From positions 348,258,409-348,322,408 of the forward strand of contig NC_066581.1 of the NCBI RefSeq assembly GCF_024323335.1: DNA of 64,000 bases. Direction: 5' to 3'. Below, in pieces: positions 19,722-31,116 of the stretch; positions within the stretch are counted from its first letter, which is position 1, and each line of letters starts with the position of its first letter. The notes under the pieces were generated by a model. The model was not told the DNA's origin. It saw nothing but the letters and a program-made list of their open reading frames with translations, and searched no databases. A program made the position numbers and the translations under genes. The DNA is from Lathyrus oleraceus (taxonomy: Eukaryota > Streptophyta > Magnoliopsida > Fabales > Fabaceae).

Positions 19722-21633
19722 TGTCATACGGTGAACTGGACTTTTTGTGTTTTGCTTTTTATCGCAATGTCGCGGTTAGCAAGAGTCGCCACCGACTTTT
19801 CTTTTATCCAATAAGGAAAGGTGGAAAAGAACAGGAAAGACCTTAATTTAGATTTTGGGTTCGGGAGGTACATTATACAAAGGGAAGGTGTTAGCACCCT
19901 TTGTATCCATGGTTATCCATGGGCTCTTAATTGCTCGATCACTTATATTATTTTTGTCTGAAAAAAAGTGTTTGTGAATTGTTTAGAAAAATTGTTTTGA
20001 AAAGAGAATTTAACTTTGTAATGATTCTTGTATGAATGTATACAAAGTGATTATCTCGTTTAGTTTTGAAAATTGTTTAGAAAAATATAACTCGGTAATG
20101 ATTCTAGTATGAATGTATACCAAGTGGTGATTTTCTGAAGGTATTTTGAAAGGTGTGAGGTGTGAAAAAATGTTTTAGGTTGTGAGCCAGCAATTAAGAG
20201 TTATACCGACCCAAGGTCTTTATGAGTATTTCCTATCCTTATGAGAGTAAAACTGTCCTTATTATTGAGAAATAAGTAGTTTTATCCTTTGGATGTAAAA
20301 GGGTCATCGTAGGGTCATCGATTGGTCATTGAAGGCAACAGTTACGAGGATACCTTAGCATTCGAAGGGACTATCATCTTTTAACCGTAGGCAACATCGG
20401 AGGGTCATCGAGGGACAAAGTTGTATATTCGAAGGCAACATCCGAGGGACTATAATTTATTTTATGATGATTTAACCGAAGGGTCTTTGCTAAGGGTATC
20501 CCCACGTTCGCGGGACATGACCGTAATATCGTAATCGTAAGGCAACAAAGAGAGGTCCAAGATCACTTATTCAAAGGCAAAGTTTTACAATTAATTATAT
20601 AATTAGGATGAAACTCCACATTAAAATTATTAAAAATAATATATTAAAAAATTAATACATTAGAAATTAATACATTAAAAGTTAATTTAGGATGAAACTC
20701 CACAAGGGTATCCCACAAATAAAGTGGAATACCTAGCCAATAACCTTTTCCTGGGATATGTGAACCTTTACGAAACTCAAAAAAAGAAACATGTCAGAAC
20801 ACCAAATCAGGGTGCAATCGAAGATTACACCGGAGAAATATCACAACAATAAATAGGATAGGATGAATAATGCATGGCTATGATAAAACATAAAAAAAAA
20901 ATAGAATAGAAAAGTCAGCTACTGTCTCGTTCGCCTCTGCCTCGCCTAGCGAAGGCCACGGATTTTGAATTTGAAAACAGACCCATGTTAGGAACTTTGA
21001 ATTTTATGGCATTTTATCACAGGAATAACATGGTCAAACATTCAGGGTATTCAGGCATATTTAAATTCCCATACGAAAGCAAATTATATATCAACATTTA
21101 ATCATGATGCATTATATATGTAGATATGGCCAATTGAAAGTATAAACAATAGAGATACGCAAACCTGTTTGCCAATTCAAGGTTGAAGGGATTGACCACT
21201 TGTAGTATCGGAATAAGTTAGGCAGCGGGAATTGGACGGCGATGGCTTCGGTGCAGATGGGCTGCCTTCAGGGTTTCTTTACTCTGAATTCTCCGGGTAG
21301 GCAGGGTTCCTATGCCAAAGTTTCTATCCGTCCTTCTCTGTTCTCTCTCTTTCTTTTTCCTCAAGGTTTTGTTCCAAGGAAACCTCAGAGTGTTTTGCTT
21401 CTCTTCCTTCTTTCTCCAGTGAATCTCCCAGTGTAAACTCCAAGTGTAACTCCCCTACTGAAACTTCAGTATTTATAGACTAATTTCGTGGGTAATGGGC
21501 TTGGAATGAGGGAGACCCAAGTCCAAAATAATTTGTTATATTTTATTTATTTTAATTATTTAATTAATTAATTAATTAATTTTTTTTTTTTTTTTTTTTA
21601 GGAAAAATGATGGGTAATTTTTGGGGTATGACA
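19722..21633 (-). mobile_element. Solo LTR nested in the SIRE-like element
   Basis: The 1,912-bp segment has inverted termini TGTCATAC/GTATGACA and is flanked by the 5-bp duplication ATGTC (19717-19721 and 21634-21638). It has no internal region. The block near 19765-19925 (AGAGTCGCCACCGAC, GGAAGGTGTTAGCACCC and the hairpin CCATGG-ttat-CCATGG at 19907-19922) matches the U5 end of Ogre/Tat-like LTRs on the minus strand, which sets the orientation. Other content: a roughly 105-bp imperfect duplication (19980-20120), repeated GGGTCATCG/GGCAACATC motifs (20300-20560), (TTAA)n and a T run at 21555-21600. The short ORF at 21242-21436 has no recognisable domain. Confidence 0.88.
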
Positions 21634-21638
21634 ATGTC

Positions 21639-24600
21639 AGAATGCTAAATAGTGGATCTGACACCTTAGACAAAATCCTCCAGACTGGAAAAATGGCAGG
21701 AGACAAGTCTGGCCTTGGGTTCAATGAATCCACTCCTGAGTGTAGTCACACTGGTGGCAAACCAAAGATGTCACATCAGGTGTCCCAACATCACAAGGAA
21801 AGACAACATAAAGGAAAACACCAAAGATGGAGATGTCATTACTGTGGAAAATTTGGCCACATAAAACCATTATGCTTTAAGTTGTATGGCTATCCTAGTC
21901 CTACTCATCATCAACCTAGACCCAAACACCACATCCCTGTCAACAGAAAATAGTGGGTTCCTAGGACTGGTGCTACTAACTTGATAGCTCATACTTCCTT
22001 CAGAGTTTCAGCCAAAGAAGACTGGTATTTTGACAGTGGATGCTCCAGACACATGACTGGAAGCAAAAATCTGCTAATTGACCTTCATTCTCATGCCACC
22101 ATCTATGTGACCTTTGGTGATGGAGAAAAGGGTGAAATCAAGGGGATTGGAAAGCTAAACTTCCCTGGAGTCTCTAACCTTGATAATGTGCTACTTATTA
22201 AAGGACTGACTGCAAACCTAATCAGCATCAGTCAACTGTGTGACCAAGGTCTAAATGTGAACTTCACAAAAACTGAATGTCTGATTACTAATAAAAAAAT
22301 GAAGTGATCATGAAAGGAGTCAGGTCTAAGGACAATTGCTATATGTGGAGTTCTCAAGAAACTGGTTATTCATCAATGTGTACTCTAGCCAAAGAAGAAG
22401 AAGAAGTGAAACTATGGCATCAAAAACTGGGCCATCTGCATCTTAAAGGAATGAAGAGGATTATATTTGTTGAAGCTGTCAGAGGAATCCCGAAATTAAA
22501 GATTGATGAAGGAAGAGTTTATGGGGAGTGTCAGATTGGAAAGCAGACAAAGATGTCACATCAGAAGATCCAACATGACACCACATCCAGAGTGATGGAA
22601 CTTCTCCACATGGACTTGATGGGACCTATGCAGGTGAAAAGTCTTGGTGGGAAAAAGTATGCTTGTGTGGTGGTGGATGACTTTTCCAGATACACCTGGG
22701 TAAATTTTATAAGGGAAAAATCTGATGTATTTGAGGTATTCAAAGATCTTTTCCTAAGACTTCAAAGAGAAAAAGAAAGTCAGGTTATCAAAATCAGAAG
22801 TGATCATGGGAAAGAATTTGAGAACAGTAAATTTCCTGGATTCTATTCATCTGAAGGAATTAATCATGAGTTCTCATCTCCCATTACCCCTCATCAAAAT
22901 GGCGTGGTAGAAAGGAAAAATAGAACTCTCCAAGAATCTGCCAGAGCTATGATTCATGCTAAGAAGTTGCCCTACCACTTCTGGGTTGAAGCTATGAACA
23001 CAGCCTGCTATGTTCACAACAGAGTAACCTTGAAGAAAGAGACTCCAACCACTTTATATGAAGTCTGGAAAGGAAGAAGACCTACTGTCAAATACTTCAA
23101 TGTGTTTGGTAGTAAATGTTATATCCTAACTGATCGTGAACAAAGAAGGAAGATGGATCCCAAGAGTGATGAAGGAATGTTTCTGGTTTACTCAATAAAC
23201 AGTAGAGCATTTAGGGTCTTTAATTCCAGAACAAAAGTAATGATGGAATCTATCAATGTTGTTGTTGATGATCAACAGACTGATGTCACAGACGATGTTG
23301 AAACATCTCTAAATGATGCCCCAGCTGATCTCCTAGACAAAAGTAATGAGAGTGAACCCACTCAAGCTGAACCTGAAGCTGATAAAATTAATAAGGGACC
23401 CTCTATCAAAATTCAAAAGGATCATCCGAATGATCTCATTATAGGAGACCCAAATAAAGGGGTCACCACTAGATCAAGGGAAGTGATCTCACATGGCTGT
23501 TTTGTGTCCAAGATTGAATCCAAGAATGTCAAAGAAGCCTTAACTGATGAATTATGGATCAATGCCATGCAGGAAGAGTTAGGCCAATTCAAGAGAAATG
23601 AAGTATGGGAATTGGTTCCAAGACCTGAAGGAATAAATGTTATTGGAACAAAGTGGGTTTACAAGAATAAATCTGATGAACAAGGGGTGGTTACTAAAAA
23701 TAAAGCAAGATTGGTAGCACAAGGATACACTCAAGTTGAAGGAGTTGACTTTGATGAAACATTTGCCCCTCTAGCTCGCCTGGAGTCCATTAGACTACTA
23801 CTCGGAGTGGCATGTATTCTGAAGTTTAAACTGTTCCAAATGGATGTAAAAAGTGCCTTCTTAAATGGTTACTTAAATGAGGAAGTGTATGTTGAACAAC
23901 CTAAAGGGTTTACATACCCAAATCTTCCAAAGCATGTGTATAAGTTGAGGAAAGCCCTCTATGGGTTGAAACAAGCTCCTAGGGCTTGGTATGATAGACT
24001 CATCGTGTTTCTCATTGACAATGGATACAGGAAGGGAGGCATTGATAAGACCTTATTTGTCAAAAATGAAGGAGGAAAACTCATGGTGGCTCAGATATAT
24101 GTGGATGATATTGTGTTGGATGTCAAATAAGATGGTTGAACATTTTGTTAAACAAATACAGTCTGAATTTGAAATGAGCCTTGTTGGAGAACTAACCTAT
24201 TTTCTTGGGCTACAAGTCAAGCAGATGGAAGATTCTATCTTTCTATCTCAAAGCAAATATGCCAAAAATATTGTTAAGAAGTTTAGCATGGATAATGCAA
24301 GTCACAAAAGGACACCTGCTCCTACTCATCTGAAAGTCTCTAAAGATGAAAATGGTGTCAGTGTGGATCAAAGTCTCTACAGAAGCATGATAGGAAGTCT
24401 GCTATATCTCACAGCAAGCAGACCTGACATTGCTTTTGTTGTAGGTGTATGTGCTAGATATCAAGCTGAACCAAAGGTGAGTCACATAAACCAAGTGAAA
24501 AGGATCCTGAAATATGTCAATGGCACTAGTGACTATGGGATGTTGTACACTCATGGATCTGGATCTGTGCTGACTAGATACTGTGATGCTAATTGGACTG

Positions 24601-25043
24601 GAAGTGTTGATGATAGGAAAAGCACATCAGGAGGATGATTCTTCTTAGGGAACAACTTAATATCATGGTTTAGTAAGAAACAAAATTGTGTGTCTCTGTC
24701 CACTGATGAAGCTGAATACATAGCAGCTGGAAGTAGTTGTTCTTAACTGGTATGGATGAAACAGATGCTGACTGAATATAATGTCACGCAAGATGTCTTG
24801 ACATTATACTGTGACAACCTGAGTTCTATAAATATTTCTAAGAATCCTATTCAGCACAGCAGGACAAAACATATTGATATCCTTCACCATTTTATTAGAG
24901 AACTAGTGGAAGATAAAATTATAGCCCTAGAGCATGTTGCTACTGAGATGCAATTAGCTGATATTTCTACAAAGGCCTTGGATGCAAATCAATTTGAATT
25001 TCTAAGAGGGAAATTAGGGATTTGTATTTATGAGAATTTGTAG
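21639..25043 (+). pseudogene. SIRE-like pol: protease, integrase, RT, RNase H
   Basis: Domains in order: the second zinc knuckle; protease with intact DSG (22032-22040) in WYFDSGC; GAG-pre-integrase; integrase with HX4H (W-H-Q-K-L-G-H near 22418-22435) but Tyr in place of the first zinc-finger Cys (22520-22522), and a complete DD35E triad (22613, 22802, 22910); reverse transcriptase with YVDD (24098-24109); RNase H with YCDANW and LSTDEAEY. Breaks: TAG near 21951-21953 before protease; a frameshift in the A run near 22293-22299; a frameshift just after YVDD (about 24113-24122); TGA at 24636-24638; TAA near 24744. Together these enzymes would mature the particle, copy RNA and insert cDNA. Five lesions rule out a functional polyprotein. 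Confidence 0.93.
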
Positions 25044-25250
25044 CAATTAATTTGGAGTGGAAAAGGTAATCAAATTATTGTCTGCTTACTTAAAATAAAG
25101 CACCCCATTTATGGTAAACCATCACCTAGTATTGGAAATACCATCTATTACCTTTTCACACGCAACCTCTACTCAAACATTTCCATCTCCCTGCGTCTTC
25201 CTCAAACTCCTCTGCTAGGGCAACTGAAACCTTTCCATAAAAACAACAAG

Positions 25251-27117
25251 ATGTCACAACATCAAACACCATCTGGTTCAAAAACTACTAAGCCTACTCA
25301 CAAGGATAGAAAACCTTCAATGGACTTTCTTGATGAAGAAATTTTGATGTGATTCCTCTATCTGTTATTCTAGGCGAAGCTCCTGACTCAAACCATCCCA
25401 TGGATGCATCTGCTTCTGCATGCCCCACTTAAGGTAACAGCTCTAGTATCCCTTCTAGCTCTACTCATGCCACTAGTTCTAAGGACGACATGCACCACAC
25501 TGATCGTGTCATAAGAAACCTAGTCACTAGAATCCTCAATGAAGGACATTCTGTGAAGGGAGTTTCTACTCCTCTATCTAGAATGGACCCCTCTCCTGAG
25601 GTTGAACCTCATAGTGAGAAGGATGACGATTCCTCTAGATCTGAGAAGGATATGGCTGCTGAAGGTTTGTGCTCTTTAGGGCAAACTGTGTCTGGTAAAA
25701 ATTTTATGGCATCTACAACTGCCAATGCTTCACATTCTGAGAAGCATGATTCTACAAACAATGTGATTGACCTAGAGGATGATAGGTCTGATGATCAAGA
25801 TGATAGCTTACTTCATCACTTAAAGCCTAGTGTGGCTAAGCGGATGAATACTAGAAAAGGTAGGTCCATGGCTGAAATGATGTCAGCCAAAAAAGCTAAG
25901 AAGACTACTGGTGTAGGTCCCTCAAAATCTTGGAGCAAAGTTGATGTGAAGAAGAGGAAGGTGAGAGAAGTTCCTGAGTCTGACGAAGATGTTGAAGAAG
26001 ATGTCCCTGACATCTCCCCTGTGAAGAGGACAACTGTGAGGAAGTCCCCTGTGAAAGTTGTTGTTGTACATTTGGATAATATCTCTTTCCATCTTGAAGA
26101 TGGAGCAGCAAAATGGAAGTTTGTGATCCAAAGAAGGGTGGTTGTAGAGAGAGAGAGTTAGGCAAGGATGTTGTTAAGGTCAAAGAGGTCATGGACCTAA
26201 TTAAAAATGATGGGTTAATGAAGATTGTGGCTGGGTTATCTCAGTGCTATGAGGGATTGGTTAAGGAATTCATTATCAATATTCCTGAAGATATTGCTGA
26301 TAAAAACATCAAGGAATTTTGTAAAGTTTTTGTGAGAGGGAAGTGTATCACATTCTCTCCCACTATGATTAACAAGTTTCTGGGAAGAGGTACAGAAGGT
26401 GCATGTGAATTGGAAGCCACATACAATGAGGTCTATAGAGAAATTACAGCAAGACAGGTGAAGGAGTGGCCTAGTAAAAAGCATCTCCCTGCTGGGAAGC
26501 TGACTGTTAAGTATGCCATATTGCATAAAATAGGGTCTGCAAATTGGGTGCCTACCAACCACATTTCCACAATTTCAAATGCCCTTGGAAGATTTATCTT
26601 TGCTGTTGGAACCAAGCTGAAATTTGATTATGGTAGATTTATGTTTGAACAAATTGTCAAGCATGCTTCTACTAATGCAGTAAAGCTGCCTATAGATTTT
26701 CGCTCAATGATTTGGGGGATTATCTTGAGTCAACACCATGAGATTATGAGTACAAATGACCTTCCAAGTAGAAGAAAACCTCCTTTATCGGTACATTACA
26801 AATTGTTTGAAGGCAGTCATGTCGAAGACATTGTCATGACATTTGCTGTGAAAAAGCCAGCCTCAAAAGGTGGTCTTATTGCTGAGCTGAAGGAAACTTG
26901 TAAAGAGTTGGATACAGGGATAAAGGTAGCAACAGCCAGGAAAGAAGCGTTGGAGGCTCTGATTGCAAGCTTGGAGCAAGCTGAAAAAGAAAATATTGGA
27001 CAAGCCAAGGAAGCTAAAGCCCAAACCTCTAGTGAGAGGTCTGCAACTAAAGATGAGACAAGTGGCAATTCTGTTTCTGATGCTAATGAAGATGCAAGCT
27101 CAAGCTCCTCTGATTAG
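25251..27117 (+). pseudogene. SIRE envelope-like third ORF (broken)
   Basis: Starts at ATG 25251, about 200 bp after pol. It is broken by a frameshift near 25340, TAA at 25430-25432 and a GA-run slippage frameshift near 26146-26156. The first half is Ser/Asp/Glu-rich and contains a basic stretch, VKKRKV (25946-25963), that resembles a classical nuclear localisation signal. The second half (26113-27117) has the alpha-helical 'putative plant transposon protein' type region (around 26340-26740), then a heptad-rich helix with Leu/Ala/Glu (26875-27020) and a Ser-rich tail. I see no convincing signal peptide or membrane span. The SIRE literature calls this ORF envelope-like; its role is unproven. 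Confidence 0.8.
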
Positions 27118-27719
27118 CCCTTTTTGAAGTTGTCCCCCATTCTTCTGATGTGGTTCTTTTTGCTGTGATGGATGTTCTGGTTTTTTTTGGCAATCATGTT
27201 CTGCTGCTTTGATGTGTATTTTTTTGGATTTTCTGGTTTGTTGGATTTTATCTCAACTGGTTTAAAGCTGTTTATGTTCTTGGGTCTGTAACACTTAACC
27301 TTTGACATTCTGTGTGTTTGACTGAATAGACATTTATTTTATCTCTTTGGTCTCTTTTGGCTAAAAAGGGGGAGAAGTAGTTAAAGTAGTTATGCTATAC
27401 TATATGTTATGCAATAGATGATGTTACAAATGATGTTACAAATGATGTTGGAGATGATCTGTTTGTTACAGGTGATGTTGAAGGTGATGTTAGATGGGGA
27501 AGTGTTATGTCTGTGTTGAGAAGACTAGTGCTAGCTGGAGGAGGAGGTGGTGTGTTCTGAGCACAAGCGCATGTGTGTTTAATATGTGTTTACTAGTTGC
27601 TATTTTTTCTAGTAATGTGTGTTTGTTTACTTCTGCTGCTGAACTGATACTGTGATTATTTTCTTGTGAAATGTATGATCTGATGTATGTTTTAGCCAAA
27701 ATTTGCCAAAGGGGGGGTT
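27118..27719 (+). other. SIRE-like 3' untranslated region with two polypurine tracts
   Basis: No coding signal. An internal purine run, AAAAAGGGGGAGA (about 27364-27376), resembles the true PPT (AAAGGGGGGG, 27708-27717), which abuts the LTR. A degenerate 12-15-bp repeat around GATGATGTTACAAAT occupies 27418-27492. Confidence 0.75.
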
Positions 27720-28678
27720 TGTTGGTTCTATGTGTTGGCATCAATTTTGGTAAAACCTAGAGTTATCACAAGTTGTCACAAGTGTTGTCTTTACATGAGA
27801 TATCAGTTTCCTGCAGGGTGTTTAAATATGGTTGTGCAGGATTTAGCTGAGATGTCAGACCCGATGTTAAGACATGTGTATACAGAACATTCAGTCTGAA
27901 TGTTATGTATTTTATGATTGCGCTTTTCATGCAAATCTGTGTGTGATTGATGTGGAGATTGAACGCGCCATTCTGATTTAAAATCAGATTGATTTATTTT
28001 CCAAAAAGATATGATCAGTTGTCGTGAATAAGAAGATACAAAAGGAAAATAGTTTTAGGGTTTTATGATGTCCAAGCCCATTCAAAAGCTTCTTTTTAAA
28101 GGGCATGGAAAACCTGGTTTTAACACACAAGAAAACGAATGAAATAGTGAGAGAGAATAAGGGTTTTAGTCTTGTGTGAGCTTGTGTATTGTGAGCCATT
28201 CATTCATCTTATTGATGATTGAATTGGACTGACTTTTGTGTTGTAATTTGTCCACTCTAAGCTTTGAAGCATGAGTGTGTGTTTACTTGGTTGAAGCTTT
28301 TAAGCAAGATCAAGTATGTGTTCTTGAAAAGTGTCTTCTTTCTTTGTAATATTTGTTTTTAAATCACTGTTGTGATTGAGGGGGAATGAGTAGGGTCTCT
28401 TATCTAAGAGTTCTTAGATAGAAGTCACACGGGTAGAGATTAGGTGATAAGACTATAACTTGAAGTTGTTTACTGAGAGTCTTTGAACTAATTCTGTTTA
28501 GTGGATTTTCTTCCTGGCTTGGTAGCCCCCAAACGTAGGTGAGTTTGCACCAAACTGGGTTAACAATTGCTTGTGTCACTTGTACTTTTGTTTCTTTATC
28601 TTTTATCCTGTTTATATTGTTCAGATATTAGTGTCGTGACATTACCTTCGACATCTCATATTTGATACCAGAATTTTA
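27720..28678 (+). repeat. 3' LTR of SIRE-like element
   Basis: 959 bp, aligned throughout to 17419-18376 with about 33 substitutions by eye. Target duplication GTCCT follows at 28679-28683. Confidence 0.95.
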
Positions 28679-28683
28679 GTCCT

Positions 28684-30001
28684 AAAAGGATAGACAAGGA
28701 GTCCAAGGAGTAGTATGATTGATCTCACAAAGATGGTATTGATAGAATGAATTAAGAATGATTGATTGATAAATAGGGTAGCTCGCGAAGAAACTGGTTT
28801 CTCCTACCTACATATCCTTATAGTGCAATAAGGAAATTAGAGCTTTCGTAGTTCAACCCACTAGGGCTGAAAGCAAGGTGATTAAAGGCAAAAGAATGTG
28901 ATTGAATAATTGAATAAAAGTGAATAAAAATGGAGAGTGAGTAAATGAGAGACTTGACAGTCGATTGATAGGAATCACACTAAAGTCTATGAATAAGGGC
29001 GAATACTTTGAATATTTGGGGCCTACACCCCATACACAAAGTCACTCTAGACAAGGATAGGAGAAACTCCGTCTCATAATTCCCTATTACTTAAGGCTCA
29101 TAGCGCATGATACTTCTCTTAACTGATAAGTTGCTAGTGAATAATCTTCATTGTTGATCCTTGTGTGAATAAGACTTGGTAGTTTAATCGATTCGAATTG
29201 TACTAAAGTCTATGAATAAAGGTGAATGCTTTGAATATTTGGGGCCTACGCCCCATACGCAAAGTCGCTCTAGACAAGGATAGGAGAAACTTTGTCTCAT
29301 CATTCCCTAGTGCTTAAGGCTTGTTTCGTACAATTTGAATCGTATTTACCAAGTGTTGACCTTTGATTTGTTTTGTATAATCCGCTGCTTGATGTGGCTG
29401 AGGATGCCTTGATTGAGATCTTGACTTGAGGCTTCGAGCTCCACAACTTAGAATAAAAGTCTTATTAAGTGACCAAGGGTCTTTTGATCACTCAAATTAG
29501 ACTGTGGGATTAATCAAGCTGATCTAAGGGATCATGCTATAGTCGATTAAAAATTCTATGTTAGAATCCAAAGGGAACATGGGATTATATGTCTAAAACA
29601 TCAAAATCAACCCTAAAGGGTAAAACGGTCAATTTGCAAAGATGTTAATATTGAATTAATTCTTTAATCATGAAAATATAAATGGAAACAATCCTAAATA
29701 CTAAATTATTCTAATTGTTCTGACATTCTAGAAAATCATCTAATTATCTAATCAATTCCTAATTTTTCTAAATCTAATTAAACTACTCAAATATATTTCT
29801 AAAAGTTCTAGTTAGCTATTTACTAATCAAGAATTAACTTTCAATCATACTAATCTAATTTTAACCTAATTAACTAATCAAGACTTAAGCTATAATCACT
29901 AAGTGAGTCATAACTATTAAACTAACATCCTAATTGTTAATCTAAAATCCTAATTACTAATGAAATCCTTAACAAACAAATACCCTACTTTAATTGCTAA
30001 C
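28684..30001 (-). mobile_element. Diverged Ogre-like LTR, continuation after SIRE insertion
   Basis: Continues the LTR from 17418. It holds a third three-stem module of this LTR (28789-28851) and a direct repeat of about 140 bp with a period near 225 bp (from about 28978 and 29203). Both copies have TTTGGGGCCTAC; in the second, TGGGGC/GCCCCA forms a 6-bp stem. From 29600 it is very AT-rich, like the array LTR at 32600-33060 on the opposite strand. It ends at 30001 where the Ogre-like array inserts; the last bases CTAAC (29997-30001) are the probable left target site. No gene seen. Confidence 0.7.
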
Positions 30002-30749
30002 TGTAGCACCTCAAATTTGCACCCTACCTTTTGTACATTCATTTCATATTAGGTCATTAACATAACATAGTCCATTGCATAACATTGCATTGTCCATTTG
30101 CCCAAGTGCAAGCCATTCAGAAGAATTAAGTCAAACTGATCAGGAAAATCAGTCATAACAAGCAAGCATGTGCTATTTTCATTGGAGTAAAGCCCTAGGG
30201 TGGATTTATCAAGCTCACATGATTATGTGATCATTTTGGAGTGGTTTGGCCAAAGATTGGTTGATCAAAGCTCAACAGTCAAGCTGAATTTTATCTGAAA
30301 CCCTAGAAAGCCAACTGTAAGTCAACTGAGGGCTAGGAAGTGGAGAGATGGTTTGAGACGCTTCCTTCATGTCCCAAAGAAGGTCATTTGTCATTACAAA
30401 CACTTATCTGGAAGAAGAAATCATTTCGTTCTTTTCTCGAATTAATCTTGGAAAGTCAAGTTGGGTTGGATGATCCTGGTTGATTACTGAAGAGTTGATT
30501 TGGTTGTGGAAATTTAATCGTGGTTGCATTGAGTCCATTCATTTCTTTTTGTTAAGCCCATAATTTTAGCCCATTAACCATTTTTCAAATAATTCCATTT
30601 CATTATCCAAATCATAATCCATAATCCATTTAGTTTGATTTTAACACAATCCATTTTTACAATAATCCATTATCCATATCCAATTTAGTTTATCCGTTTA
30701 AAACCAATTGCCATTATCCAATCATACCCATATCCATTTGTACAAAACC

Positions 30750-30963
30750 AAAATTCTGCATTGCATTTAACAGTAACATATCAAAAATTCTGCATAAAAC
30801 TGCTATAAAAATTCTGCATCATCAAAATTCAGCATTACAAAAATTCTTTTCTGCATAAAATTCTGCATTGCATTTAACAGCAACACATCCAAAATTCTGC
30901 ATAAAACTGCTATAAAAATTCTGCATCATCAAAATTCAGCATTACAAAAATTCTTTTCTGCAT
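30750..30963 (+). repeat. 107-bp tandem duplication in Ogre U3
   Basis: Two copies begin with AAAATTCTGCATTGC at 30750 and 30857. The short motif AAAATTCTGCAT recurs at irregular spacing to about 31070. The block lies upstream of the TATA box, where U3 enhancer repeats commonly lie. Copies in the other LTRs start at 44806 and 58862. Confidence 0.85.
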
Positions 30964-31108
30964 AAAATTCAGCATCATAAAATTCAGCATTAAAATTCTG
31001 CATCAAGTACAATCAAAATCCTGCATTAAAATCAAAACAAAATTCTGCATAAAATCAAAATTAATTTCCTGCATAATGAAATAACAGAAATCTTCATTCT
31101 TGTATGAG

Positions 31109-31116
31109 TATAAATA
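31109..31116 (+). promoter_or_regulatory. TATA box of Ogre-like LTR1
   Basis: TATAAATA, in a context repeated in the other LTRs at 45165-45172 and 59221-59228. The next base differs (A in LTR1, G in LTR2 and LTR3). Transcription would start about 30 bp downstream and mark the U3/R boundary; the start itself is not visible. Confidence 0.65.

Larger units (their letters stand above)
17419..28678 (+). mobile_element. SIRE-like Ty1/copia retrotransposon, complete but defective
   Basis: The 11,260-bp element has LTRs of 958 and 959 bp, a tRNA-Met PBS, gag, pol in copia order (protease, integrase, RT, RNase H), an extra ORF downstream of pol, polypurine tracts and a GTCCT target duplication. Gag sequence, two zinc knuckles and the downstream envelope-like ORF are typical of the SIRE/Maximus lineage of legumes. 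About 33 LTR differences counted by eye (about 3.4%) indicate an older insertion than the Ogre-like array. It interrupts the diverged Ogre-like LTR (15788-17418, 28684-30001) and is itself interrupted by a solo LTR (19722-21633). Frameshifts and stops in gag, pol and the third ORF make it non-functional. Confidence 0.95.
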
